Of a stretch of 64,000 bases of DNA, positions 11,591-21,277 are shown in pieces. Positions within the stretch are counted from its first letter, which is position 1. Each line of letters opens with the position of its first letter. The DNA is from Prorocentrum cordatum (Eukaryota; Sar; Dinophyceae; Prorocentrales; Prorocentraceae): NCBI GenBank assembly GCA_963575745.1, contig CAUYUJ010000170.1:1-64000 (forward strand), in the 5' to 3' direction. The notes under the pieces are model-generated. The model saw only the letters and a program-made list of their open reading frames with translations, did not search any database and had not been told where the DNA came from. The translations under genes were made by a program, and so were the position numbers.

Positions 11591-13139
11591 TCTTGTTTTT
11601 GTCCTTCTTCTTGTTGGGTGTTCTTCTGTCCCAGGTCTGGCCGTGCTCTCGGGGGGCGAGGCCGCCAGGGCCAGGAGAGGGGGCGGGGGGCACCTCGCGG
11701 CGCGTCCCGTGCCGGTGCCTTCCCGCTCGCCGTTGTTTTGTTGCCCCAGGCGGGTGCGAAGCGTGTCGGGTCGGGCGCAGAGGAGGCCGGCCGCAGAGGA
11801 GGCCGGCATCGGCAGAAGTTCTTAGGGCCTCTAGAATGCCCTTGACGGGATCTCTTATGTAAGTACAACATCTTGGGTGCGTCGTACGGGGCGCTCTTAG
11901 ATGCCTGCTGCTCGTCCTGTGGCCGTCTTAGGACTGGGGGCTGGCTCAAGAGGCCCAAACACGGAAACTGTCCAACTATTTGCACGAGTTTGCCCCTCTC
12001 GCTGTTTAGGTCTCAAGAACGTCGCAAGCACAGCCCCCGAGGACCCAAGAGGAGCCCAGCCCAAAAGGGGGTCCGCGAACGGACTCCAGGAGCATGGTTG
12101 GGAATCATCCCCCTCCTTCCCCCAAGATGGTTCCAGGACCCCTGCCAAGCACCCATGAGGCCGCCCAGAGGCCCACAGGGGAACTCCAAAAGGTCGCAAC
12201 CATGTTCCTCGGAGCCCTTCACCGGGAATCATTGGAAGCACGGCAGAGAATACGTTGCAGCCTTCAATCGCTCCCACTGCGCCTTGACCTGCAACCCAGA
12301 CGCTGTGGTGGGATGGACCGACGGCCTCTGGATCCATTGCTTCTTGTGTTCACACGACGACGATGACGATGACGATGACGACGACGATGCTGGATCAGAA
12401 GAAAGCGTAAAAATCTGTCTAGTTCCCCAAAGCCTTTCCACAACACTCTCGGCCCACCCCGCCGCCACCAGCTCTCGTCGACGAGATCGGTCAGACGGCC
12501 CAACACATGAACGCCTAGATGAACCAAAAAGACCTCCGTACATCGCCAAGATGCTCCAAGAGCTCTCGGCAACAACCCTCAAACGGCCCTACAAGGCCTC
12601 GAAGACGGTTCCGGACGTCCTAAGAGGGCCCCAACAGGACGCTCAGATGGCCAAAATGATGGCACCAACTGTAGGTCTCCTGCAAGTTTCTGGCTTCCAA
12701 GCGGTTCGGCTCAAGATGGTTCCAGGAGGGCCCCAAGGAGCCCAAAGAATGCCCCGCAGAGTCCCATGAGGGTACCAAGATGGCCCGAGGACGGCCCAGG
12801 ACGGCCCTAAGGCAGCCCAAGAGGAAACAAAACCAGAGACCCCTGCAGCTCAAGAGCGCACCCAAAAGGTGGAAAAGGGCCCCCAATAGGGCAACAGGGC
12901 CCAGGGGAGAGAGGTCGCCAAGAAGACCAAAGAGGCCCCCAAAACCGGCTGCCGAGGCCGCAAGCGGCACCAACATGCCGTGAAAGACTCCCCGCTTGGC
13001 CACGGGGTGGGCCGCCGACGCACCATAGGCGACTTCGACAACACTTGACCACTGACTCGACAAAGCTCGGGAGACAAACGACGGCCGAAGATTTACTCGA
13101 GCTCGCAAATACGTCTCCCTCAAAGAAACTACGAGCCTT
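11591..13139. other. No recognisable gene
   Basis: Unique sequence with a short GAC/GAT tract at 12355-12390 and many AAGAGGCCCC-type decamers between 12590 and 12960. Open frames on both strands lack recognisable domains. Confidence 0.45.
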
Positions 13140-13397
13140 TCAAATCTTGACGAAACAGTTGGCGTCAAGCCACTGGTTGCCGTCGGAACCCTGGGTTACT
13201 GGCGCAATCGGTAAGATTCGGAAACCGTAGGCCCCATTCCAAACAGTAGAATACCACTCCACAGCAGAGCACGAAACACCTTCTGAACAAGATTGCTGGC
13301 CGCCCATCAAGTCTTCTTCAACGCGAATATCAGAGATCCATTCTGTTTCCATACACGCAATAAAAGTTGAAAGCCACGGGTTCGTATTCTGAGGCAT
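13140..13397 (-). CDS. Candidate hypothetical protein or terminal exon (85 aa)
   Basis: An 85-codon minus-strand frame from an ATG at 13397 to a TGA at 13140. It has balanced, non-repetitive composition in a repeat-rich area. It contains a Cys pair (SCSEGVSC), then WYSTVWNGAYG and ILPIAPVT, and ends NCFVKI. The base composition is closer to the nearby SGNH gene than to the flanking repeats, which suggests transferred or retroposed coding sequence. Upstream it runs into a CT-rich tract, so the true 5' end is unknown. I considered a glucanase-like (GH81) match for the LPIAPVT segment, but the similarity is too short to claim. Confidence 0.35.
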   Translation of the reverse strand: MPQNTNPWLSTFIACMETEWISDIRVEEDLMGGQQSCSEGVSCSAVEWYSTVWNGAYGFRILPIAPVTQGSDGNQWLDANCFVKI

Positions 13398-13625
13398 TCT
13401 CGCCGTCTTCCTCCTCATCCTCCACTTCCCCCCCTCCTCCCTCCTGCTGCTCCTCCTCCTACTCCTTCTTTGCCTCCTGCTGCATCCTCCCTGCCTTCCT
13501 TCCCAATCCTCCTCATCCCCTCCCTTCCTCCTCCTCCTCCTCCTCCTCCTCCTCCTCCTCATCGTCATACTTATCCTCATCCTCCTACTCCTCCTCGCTC
13601 CCCTCCGACCTCCCTCCTCCTTTTC
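13398..13625. repeat. CTC microsatellite
   Basis: CTC/CCT tract, purest at 13525-13560. Confidence 0.9.
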
Positions 13626-13949
13626 CACCTTCATGGCGAGAGATCACTTCCCCCGCCCGAAGTGGCGGCGCCGACTAGGGTACCGCTGGGCAGAGTGGAC
13701 GATTGTCGGACAACCCATGGCCAGGGGCATCCTCACACAAACGGCGCCCCCCATACGTTTTCTAGAGTTCCATGCCTCCCCCACGAGTGGACCCAGGTTA
13801 GTTTCGTGGACTCCCCCCCCGCACCCATGGAGGAGCGGCGGACACAACGCGCACAAGGAGAAGCAGGAGAACACAATCACGCTCTGTGCAGTGAAATCTG
13901 GAAGGAACGCGACCGAAACGCGTGAGGGTGCTGGAGAAGCGCCTGGCAA

Positions 13950-14462
13950 GGGGAGGGAGGAGGAGGAGGAGGAGGGAGGAGGAGGAGGAGGAGGAGGAGG
14001 AGGAGGAGAGGGGGAGGAGGAGGAGGAGGCGGAGGAGGAGGAGGAGGAGGAGGAGGAGGAGGAGGAGGAGGAGGAGGAGGAGGAGGAGGAGGAGGAGGGG
14101 GAGGAGGGAGGAGGAGGAGGAGGAGGAGGAGGAGGAGGAGGAGGAGGAGGAGGAGGAGGAGGAGGGAGAGAGGAGGCGGCGCGCGCGGTAACGAATCGGA
14201 GGGCCTCACTGCCGCAGCTGCCGATGACGGGATATCGCCCTGCGCCAGGGGGGCCTCTCGGGGCCTCTTGGGGTCCTGGTCTCGGCCTCCTGGGCCTACA
14301 CCCTCCTCCCCTCCACCTCCTCCTCCTCCTCCTCCTCCTCCTCCTCCTCCTCCTCCTCCTCCTCCTCCTCACTCCTCCTCCTCCTCCTCCACCTCCTCCT
14401 CCTCCTCCTCCTCTCTCCACCTCCTCCTCCTCCTCCTCCACCTCCTCCTCCTCCTCCCTTTG
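13950..14462. repeat. GGA tract facing a CTC tract (inverted pair)
   Basis: 13950-14172 is GGA on the plus strand and 14305-14460 is CTC, separated by about 130 bp. The two arms are complementary and could pair over 150 bp or more, making a large potential hairpin. The open frames through both are artefacts. Confidence 0.9.
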
Positions 14463-14685
14463 GGGGCGGGCTGGTCTCGGCCTCCCGGGGGCCCCTCTTG
14501 GGGCCCTCTTGTGTTCCACCCCGCGGCCGTGGGCAGCGGTGCTGCAGGCAACGCCGTGGTTTCACCGTCCGTTGCTTATGCCCCGTTGTCTTGCGCCAGC
14601 TGGCCGCTAGGACATTCCACCCTCGGTAAATCTCAAAAGGTAATGGCCTCGACATGGCTCACACGTTCGCTGTAAGCTCGAGGGT

Positions 14686-15999
14686 TCATACCACGACAGC
14701 GGCAACAAGGTCTGGCAAAGCTTTCGAAATGGCCGGCACAATTGCATGATCCGACAAGTACTTGTAGCCTTCGGGAGGACAATGAGGTTTGCAACGCTCG
14801 CAGAGTTTGCCACATTCTTGCATGGTTTTGTGCAAATCGACAACGGTGACATTCCTTTCCGCCATGATCGTGGTCGCAATCTCGTTGAGCTCGAGGACTC
14901 GTTTCTCAGATGGGCTTAGAGCACCAGGCACCGAGCGGCTACCGCCAGGCATGGTCGTCAAGAAATAAAGTACAGTGGCTGGTTGCCTTCGCTGCAGTAA
15001 GGGTACCTTGGCAGCGGCCAGAATCGTGTCTGCAATTTCGCTCAACCCGTTCTGATACGTGATATTGTCGTCTGCGCCATCGTGAAGACCAAAGTTGAAA
15101 GTGATGACATCCCATGCTGGCAAGACATGGCGTGGAGTACGGAGGAAATACTTTGTGCATAGTTGCCCGTATTGAACGCCGTCCGCGTTTCCTCCGCCAG
15201 CGTTATCAGGACCATGCTGCACATTTGCCTTGCCGACCAGAGAAGCCCGCACGTTCATGATGTACCCAGCACTAACGCTGTCTCCAATGATCAAAACATT
15301 TGGCATAGCAGAGCTGATTGTAGATGGTCCTGGCCCACAGCAGCACCCGCCTGAAACTTTACCGACACCTGCACAACCAGGGTAAGATGTTGAGTTCGGA
15401 GGGGCGCAACCATACCCACCAGGCACCTTGTAGGCATCAGGGCTCTTTCCGATGCAGCACGTATCTCCTTCTGGACATTGTGTGCAACCGGACGCACCGC
15501 ATTTCTGCAAAGGTGGTCCTAAAGAAGAAGTGCCCGTGTTGGTCGCATGACGCGATGGACATGCGGCTATCCCGAGCACATGAATCCGATTATTGCTCCC
15601 ACAACGTTCGGTTGCATCACCAGTACATGGTTCTGCACGTGTGCACTGTGGATTCTTATCCTGGGGGATCGTGTAAGGACCAAAGCCGTGGTCGCAATAG
15701 CAATTGCCTCCGTTCTCCAAGCCAGCAAGAGATCCAGCTCCGAACCCAGCTAAGCAACACAAATATATGCAACGCTCTTGACTCATATTATTATCATTGG
15801 AAGCAGCGAGATACTTTAAAACACGTCGTTCTCCATCTGGCGTTTGGTACGGGTCGACGAAGCAGCCAATCGCCGAGGGCGATACACACTGATTGCTACA
15901 ATCGGTAACATGTGGCCACGTTGCAGCTAACATGGAGAGCGCACGCATCTTCCAGGAAGATGTTCTCCAAGTGGCCTTGAGCCAACTGGTTTGAGTCAT
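14686..15999 (-). CDS. WSC-domain SGNH/GDSL hydrolase-like protein (retrogene)
   Basis: Intact 437-codon intronless frame. The start is the ATG at 15999, the first ATG downstream of a relic spliced leader at 16095-16116, leaving a 5' UTR of about 95 nt. Residues about 33-144 form a Cys-rich WSC carbohydrate-binding domain: GCFVDPY, RVLKYLAAS, MSQERCIYLCC, GGNCYCDHGFGP, PCTGDATERCGSNN. A Cys-rich linker (about 145-222) includes DTCCIG and GGCCCGPGP. Residues about 234-437 form an SGNH-type domain with nucleophile block LIIGDSVSAG (Ser241), FNFGLHDG in the GxND position, VVDLHKTM, and a final HCPPEGYKYLSDH with candidate His406. Three residues before that His, where DxxH would place the acid, there is Cys, so activity is uncertain. 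WSC proteins are usually secreted or surface glycan-associated, but the N-terminus is not a convincing signal peptide; an alternative start is the ATG at 15948 (MRALSML). No poly-A remnant is seen. Confidence 0.8.
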   Translation of the reverse strand: MTQTSWLKATWRTSSWKMRALSMLAATWPHVTDCSNQCVSPSAIGCFVDPYQTPDGERRVLKYLAASNDNNMSQERCIYLCCLAGFGAGSLAGLENGGNCYCDHGFGPYTIPQDKNPQCTRAEPCTGDATERCGSNNRIHVLGIAACPSRHATNTGTSSLGPPLQKCGASGCTQCPEGDTCCIGKSPDAYKVPGGYGCAPPNSTSYPGCAGVGKVSGGCCCGPGPSTISSAMPNVLIIGDSVSAGYIMNVRASLVGKANVQHGPDNAGGGNADGVQYGQLCTKYFLRTPRHVLPAWDVITFNFGLHDGADDNITYQNGLSEIADTILAAAKVPLLQRRQPATVLYFLTTMPGGSRSVPGALSPSEKRVLELNEIATTIMAERNVTVVDLHKTMQECGKLCERCKPHCPPEGYKYLSDHAIVPAISKALPDLVAAVVV

Positions 16000-16094
16000 G
16001 ATGATGTTCTCCGTCAGATTTCGCCCTTCTGCTAGGGTGCGGCCAAGAACCCTTGGTTTTCCGCAAAAGCTTCCTACGAGGCGTGCAACACTGT

Positions 16095-16116
16095 CTTGAG
16101 CCAAAATGGCTACGGA
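16095..16116 (-). other. Relic dinoflagellate spliced leader (DinoSL)
   Basis: Read on the minus strand, all 22 positions match the DinoSL consensus (D then CCGTAGCC, ATTTTGG, CTCAAG) with T at the degenerate first position. The SL is normally added to mRNA by trans-splicing and is absent from genomic gene copies. Its presence in DNA just upstream of the SGNH ORF therefore shows that a mature mRNA was reverse transcribed and reinserted. It lies in frame with the ORF, which artificially extends the open frame to 16158. Confidence 0.93.
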
Positions 16117-16910
16117 CCATGGTTTCAGCGCCCTTGGCCGCGGCAAGTTCCCCGACACCGCGTGAACCGCGCAGCCTTTGGGCGATCTTAGCGCTCGGAG
16201 TTTCCTAGGGATTCGGATCTATTGTCGGACGAATCTCGCGATGTGGAAAGCGTCTAGAAACATCGATGTGCATTGCTTTGGAAAGGCTGTCGGGAACATG
16301 GACATCGAGGTTCCCGGAAGGCACTCTAGGAACATGGTCTAGGACGTGGACGCGATGGCTTCGAGAGGCTCTGGACCCTCGGGTCGGCTAAACGCAAGAG
16401 GATCCCGGGCAAGGGTGGCCTCCAGTGTGCGGCTTCAGTGGGCTCCCCCAGCCCCACCAAAGCGGCACGCGTGCTCGAATCTGGCCCGCCTGCGCCCGCC
16501 TGAAGCCGCGCACCAGAGGTCACTCCAGCGAAGGATCACTCTTACGCGTGCGGTCGATCGATCAGGGGCGTCTTAGGGCTACTCGACGGCGTCTCGGGGG
16601 CTAGGGGGCCTCGTGAGGGCTGGCTGGCGGTCTCGGGCTTTTTCGAACCTCTGTTGAGGCTCTCCAGGTGGCTTCTTGGGCGTTTTGGGCGGCCTCCTGG
16701 ACCGTCTTCGGGCCCTCTTGGGCGTTCTGGGGGTCCTCTGGAGGGACTCGTGAGCTGCTTTCGAGCGATGTCGAAGGCCTCTTAGGCCGTCTGCGGCCAT
16801 CGGGCATCGGCCAAACCGCGTGTCGTCGAAAGGCTCTCGGGGCTTCCTCGACGCCATTGTTGCTGCCCTTGGTCCACTTTCTGGACTGGTGACCTGTCTG
16901 TGGGGCTCTC
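16117..16910. other. No recognisable gene
   Basis: Unique sequence upstream of the relic SL. It includes words resembling the GGCCTCTTGGG family at 16600-16800. No promoter can be called; dinoflagellate core promoters are not recognisable by eye. Confidence 0.45.
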
Positions 16911-16911
16911 C

Positions 16912-17515
16912 TCCTCCTTCTCCTCCTCCTCCTCCTCCTCCTGTCTCCCTACCTCCAGCTTTCCCAACTTTCTTCGATTTCCCCGCTGTCCTGGCTTTCC
17001 GAGCTTTCTTCGCTTTCCCCGCTTTCCAAGCTTTCCCAGCTTTCCTAGCTTCCCCAACTTTTCAAACTTTCCCTGCTTTCCAGCTCTGTTAGCCTTCCAA
17101 GCTGTCCCACTTTCCAACATTCCTGCTTTCTCGCTTTCTCGGCTTTCCCATCTTTCCCAACGTTCACTGCTTTCTCAACTTTCCCACCTTCCCCGCTTTC
17201 CCGCTTCCCAGCTTTCGAAATTTCCAAACTTTCCCCGAGTTTCCCGCTTTCCTCCGCTTTCCCACCTTACCCCGCTTTCCCAACTTTCACGCTTTCCCAA
17301 CCTTCCCGGCTTTCCAAGCTTTCCCCGCATTCACACTTTCCCACCCTGCCCTGCTCTCCAACTTTCACTGCTTTCCCCGCTGTCCCCCGCCTTCCGCGCT
17401 TGCCAGCTTTCCAGATTTCCAGGTTGTCCAGCTTTCCCGGCTTTCAGCTTTCCTCAGCTTCTCTTTCCCAGCCTTGTTCGCTTTCTCAGCGTTCCCCAGC
17501 TTTCACCCAGCTCCC
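16912..17515. repeat. CTTTCC minisatellite (about 9-10 bp units)
   Basis: A CTC tract (16915-16942) grades into about sixty short imperfect units of the form (A)GCTTTCCC or AACTTTCCC. The phase drifts throughout. Confidence 0.85.
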
Positions 17516-17519
17516 CCAA

Positions 17520-17640
17520 GAGGCCCAAGGGGACCCCAAGACGCCGCCAAGGAGCCCCAAGAGACCCCCCAGAGGCCCCCAAGAGGCCCCTAGGAGGCCC
17601 CAAAGAAGCCCCCAAGAGGCTTCAAAGAGGCCCCATAGAA
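17520..17640. repeat. AAGAGGCCCC decamer cluster
   Basis: About nine close copies of CCAAGAGGCCCC and variants. The same decamer is scattered at 3600-3800, 12590-12960 and, inverted, near 14250-14500 and 16600-16750. Confidence 0.75.
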
Positions 17641-17864
17641 CGGTCGAGGGCCGGCGGAATGAGCGAAGCGATTCAATAAAAAACGCTCTCTTTTCGATAA
17701 TCCCCAGAACGTGCGTTGGCCCCCGCGTGTGTTTGCCCGTCGAGGCCCTTCGGTGCGACGCAGGCGATGCAGTTACTGCTCTGCTGGCTGGGCTGAAGTG
17801 GGGGTAAGCACACACACACACATTGGCCCAACACCGAAGGACAGGAGACCATCGAAGGACAGGA

Positions 17865-18022
17865 AGCAACCCTGAGGAAGTAAAGGAACTAACACCTGAA
17901 GGAAAGGAAGGAACCCTGAGGAAGTCAAGGAAGTAACACCTGAAGGAAAGGAAGTGTCACCTGAGGAAGTCAAGGAAGTGACACCCGAAGGAAAGGAAGT
18001 AACACCTGAGGACCACCGATCC
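17865..18022. repeat. 45-bp tandem repeat
   Basis: Units alternate GAGGAAGTCAAGGAAGTAAC and GAAGGAAAGGAAGT-ACACCT blocks (24+21 bp). In one plus frame this would read EEVKEVTPEGKEV repeats, but it is not attached to a convincing gene. Confidence 0.75.
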
Positions 18023-18040
18023 TCGCCACCGCAGGAAACT

Positions 18041-18208
18041 GAAGGGGCCCCAGGACACACAAACAAATACACACAAATAGAACGATTCCCCATATATATT
18101 CCCATATTGTCTGGGTTTCTGTCTTCCCCCCCACACTTCCCATATTTTCCCCATATCTCCTGGGGGATCGACGATGAATTGTGTCTGTGTGTTTCTTCCC
18201 CTCCTGCG
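18041..18208 (+). repeat. About 165-bp dispersed repeat, copy 1
   Basis: Begins near GGGGCCCCAGGACACAC and runs through ACACAAATA, CCCATAT, CTGGGTTTCTGTCTTCC, TTCCCATATTTTCCC and GGGGATCGACGAT, ending at TGTGTCTGTGTGTTTCTT. Two further copies lie at 18609-18775 and 21126-21277 in the same orientation. No terminal inverted repeat was seen. Confidence 0.85.
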
Positions 18209-18608
18209 AAACGCACAACACCGCACCGCCCCCGACGCCGGTGCCCGCACGCGGGGCGAAGGGCGGCGCGGGCGGCGCGGGCGGACGCCGGCCTCGCCCC
18301 GCCGCCGCCGAGGCCCGCGCGGCGCCCGCGCCGGCGCCGGAGCCCGCGGCGAGCCGTGCCTGGGAGGGAAGAGGGGCATCAATGAAGGGGCCCGATGGTC
18401 CAGCATCGTCATCGATGGTTCTCGCCGAGAAAAAATGCACACGTCCGAGCGATGCCGGGCCCCCCAGGGAGAGAAGAGGAGGCCCGAGGACGGCCCGCCA
18501 CACGGGCACAATCTCGTGGCCCTCGCCGAGCCACGGGCTCCCCCCGGGGGCAGGACCGGTCAGCATCAGATCGATGGAATCGGACGGGATCGAGACGAGC
18601 CTCGAAGC

Positions 18609-18775
18609 TTTGAAGGGGCCCACAGACACACAAGTAAATACACGCAAATAAAACAGATTCCCCATAGTTTCCCATATGTTCTGGGTTTTTGTCTTCCCCC
18701 CCACTTCCCATATTTTCCCATATTTTCTGGGGAATCGACGATTCATTGTGTCTGTGTGTTTCTTTCCCCCCTGAA
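18609..18775 (+). repeat. About 165-bp dispersed repeat, copy 2
   Basis: Same order of blocks as copy 1 with small substitutions. The CATTGTGTCTGTGTGTTTC end is shared with copy 3. Confidence 0.85.
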
Positions 18776-19004
18776 TCTAGTCGGGCATGTGCGAAAAAAA
18801 CGGGGGCGGCGGCGGCGGCGGACGACGGCAGTGTCGTGAAGACGTGCTCAACTCTGAGAAAAACTCTGTTTTGAGGAGCCTGGGGCCTGTACAGAAGCGA
18901 GGGCCCGGGTCAACTCGCAGAGTAAGAATGGAAAGAGAGCTGGCCAGTCTGGTGTGCCACCCGTCTGTGTCGACGTGCTTTGGCCTCAGCTCTATAGGCA
19001 GAGT
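18776..19004. other. No recognisable gene
   Basis: GCGGCGG run at 18807-18823, then unique sequence leading into the LINE relic. Confidence 0.4.
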
Positions 19005-19700
19005 TTGGGCGAAACAATCTAATTCCCCGAAAATAGCATGCTCATAAGCAGCAGCTCCGGGAAATGACAGACGTGACTCGACATTGTAGTCGACGAAGGC
19101 AAGAGGTACGGTCTGGAATTGGATTGGGGCAAGACTGTAATGCATGAGCGTGCACAATTATGGCGCGATTGTCTCCCATACTGGTGCCCCGCTGACAGCG
19201 GTGGAGCAAGCAATGTATCTTGGTGGCCTGTTGAACGTCAATGGCATAGTAAAGCCAGAAGTGACCAGGAGAATCGGTAAGGCCAAATCCGCCTTTCAGA
19301 AATTGTATCAATATTGGTCTCACGCCAACATCAGCCGCGCCAGACAAATATAAGTGTACAAAACGATCGTTTTGCCGAAGTTGTTGTACACTTTGGAAAC
19401 GCTTTGGCTGCTGCAGGCAGACAAAGACCGTTCAGACAGCTTCCACACGCAATTTTTAATGACTAGTTCTAAGACTTCCAAGCGCATATGTTTCACGAGT
19501 GTCTGATAAAAAGGTTTGGGAGCGAGCGGGGGAACACCCACTGAGCTCCACACTTCGCTGGCGCCAAACGGCGCTACACAAGAAAATTGCAGCGTTGCCC
19601 GGAGCCGAACCTTTCAGACTTTTAACATGCCAGCCTGGCACCGACCTGCCCAGAAGATGGGCGCACTGGCGACGCAGGGGAAGGCCTAAACAGCAGTGAG
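19005..19700 (+). pseudogene. Decayed LINE-type reverse transcriptase, C-terminal part
   Basis: Fragments of a non-LTR retrotransposon RT run in order across three plus frames. From 19023 the active-site region reads F-P-E-N-S-M-L-I-S where F-A-D-D is expected, then two in-frame TGA codons (19065, 19074), then DEGKRYGLELDWGKT, the RT thumb-proximal motif. After a frameshift comes GAPLTAVEQAMYLGGLLN, VTRRIGKAKSAFQKLYQYW and SRARQI, then TAA at 19351, then VYKTIVLPKLLYTLETLW. A further shift leads to KKVWERAGEHPLSSTLRWRQ and RRWAHWRRRGRPKQQ to about 19697. No upstream RT fingers/palm motifs are visible, so the copy is 5'-truncated as well as inactivated. It acts in no pathway now. Confidence 0.85.
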
Positions 19701-20640
19701 CCCCTTGCGTGTATAGCCTTCTGCCTACACCTTCGCTTTAAGTGTGGCGCTTCTGTTACCCCTCTCCTCTCCTCCCCCTCCCCCCCGCGTGGCGCCGATA
19801 CGTTTGCTGGTGAACTCGTATCGTTCTCACTGCCTGCATTTCTCTGCCCAGTCCGAGCCTGGGGCTATTGCTGGTGTTTCCGGTCACACGCATCACTATT
19901 TATTTTGCCAATGCGTCGTCTGTGCGCCAGGCTTGACTGACTGACAAAAAACAAGAAATAGGCAAACATAGTCAAAAAAAACGTCCCCTGACTATTTTCG
20001 GAATATTTTTGAGCATGTCCCCTGTAGAGGGACAAGCCCGACTTAAGACAAGCAGGATCCGTCAGCATGGAATCGGGAGGTCGGACCGAGTCTGAATTGG
20101 GGATGGGCAGAGCTCCCTTTAGTAAAGCGTGGTTCAATGAAAACGACCTCGGGCCCAAACCTGGCGGGCGTAAGCCTGGAAAATGACGGCCGCGGCGCCC
20201 TCTCGAGAAAAGAAATCGGACAATTCACTAATCGACGTGTCAGGGTGGGGGTTCTGCCCAACTCGGACAGAAGGTGCGTCGGACCCCCCCCCCCTTGGGT
20301 CATTGAAAAAACCCGGCGGGCGGTTTCTCGCTGTGTTCGACCTCTGGGGCTGAGTCGGGCATGCCCCATATACAGGAGGACTATTCAAGAATAGCTCAAA
20401 GATAATAGGGTGACGATTTCATGTGTCTTCGCTATTGTTAGTTTTGTTGACAACTGCTTGAGTATGTCTTATTCTTATCCCAAAATCCTCCTGTCAGAGG
20501 ACATGCCCGACCTGACTCTGGGGGCCCTTGCCAGACCTCGAGCCGTCCAAAAAACAGCTCGGAAGGACAAAACTGGGACCTGGGGACTGGTCGAGAACTT
20601 CGGGGTCGACGTTGTGAACAAAGCATGACGTCGGTTGGCG
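19701..20640. other. No recognisable gene
   Basis: Unique sequence after the LINE relic. Contains two GAGGACATGCCCGA/CCTGTAGAGGGACAAGCCCGA-like segments (about 20018 and 20494) and scattered CTCGAGCCGTCC words. No coding call. Confidence 0.45.
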
Positions 20641-20796
20641 GTGAGCGAGGGGGGAAGCGAGAAGGAGAAGGCCTTCTCAGAAGGCGGCGGGGAATCTCAG
20701 AAGGCCCCCGGCCTTCTGAGAGGTCTTCGTGTCTTCAAGGGAGGCTCAAGCAGATTCTCGGAAGGCCAGGCGACTTCCGAGCCTTCTGAGAAGACC
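20640..20796. repeat. Cluster of CTTCTNAGAAG palindromes
   Basis: GGCCTTCTCAGAAGGC, AATCTCAGAAGGCC, GGCCTTCTGAGAGG and GCCTTCTGAGAAGACC occur within 150 bp. The core resembles the CTTCTTAGAAG palindromes in the arms of the intron at 61870-62050, suggesting a related but degraded element. Confidence 0.55.
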
Positions 20797-20802
20797 TTAC
20801 TC

Positions 20803-20975
20803 CAGATTTCGTAATAAAGGGAGAGGGGTCTCATTTCGGGGGGGGGTCTCTTCCAGGCTATCTTGGAGGGCCTGGGGGGTCTGGGACCGATGTTTTGGAG
20901 GGTTCTCCCACGGGGGAGGTCTGAAATGGCTTGTCTTGGAGGGTCCAGACCCCCTCCCTTTTATTACGAAATCTG
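20803..20975. mobile_element. 173-bp TIR element (MITE-like)
   Basis: Ends are near-perfect 21/22-bp inverted repeats: CAGATTTCGTAATAAAGGG at 20803 and its complement ending CGAAATCTG at 20975, differing by one A insertion. The interior is G-rich with no ORF. The right flank is TA and the left flank is TC, compatible with a decayed TA target duplication. Non-autonomous. Confidence 0.75.
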
Positions 20976-21125
20976 TAGTATCCTTCTCGCTTCCCCCCTC
21001 GCTCGCCGCCGAGTCGGGGGTCTGGGTCGGATCGGGCGGCACGGAGCCGAGGTCGAATGGGATCGGCTGCGCCGGGCTGCGCAACAGCGCCGTGCGAGCA
21101 TCGGGCCGCATCGGATCGCCAGAAT

Positions 21126-21277
21126 TAAAGGGGCAAATGAATACACACAAATAAACAGATTCACCATATTTTCCCATATTTTCTGGGTTGCTATCTTCCC
21201 CCCCACTTCCCAGATTTTCCCATATTTTATTGGGAATCGACGATTCATTGTGTCTGTGTGTTTTTTCCCTCCTGAAG
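21126..21277 (+). repeat. About 165-bp dispersed repeat, copy 3
   Basis: Same block order as the copies at 18041 and 18609, slightly shorter. It is followed by GAAGAATATACACTCGG instead of their flanks, so homology ends near the CTCCTGAA word. Confidence 0.85.

Noticed and set aside
13140-13397. GH81-type glucanase exon
   Set aside because: Only the LPIAPVT segment is reminiscent of the family, which is too short to assign. Kept as a hypothetical candidate only.
13633-14610. 325-codon Glu/Gly-rich ORF and its antisense
   Set aside because: GGA and CTC microsatellite arms; no coding signal.
16000-16158. Extended N-terminus of the SGNH protein (frame open to 16158)
   Set aside because: The extension translates the relic spliced leader and 5' UTR. 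The first ATG after the leader is at 15999.
17954-18385. Plus-strand ORF with KEVTPE repeats
   Set aside because: Reads through a 45-bp minisatellite and then unrelated dispersed-repeat sequence; no coherent protein.
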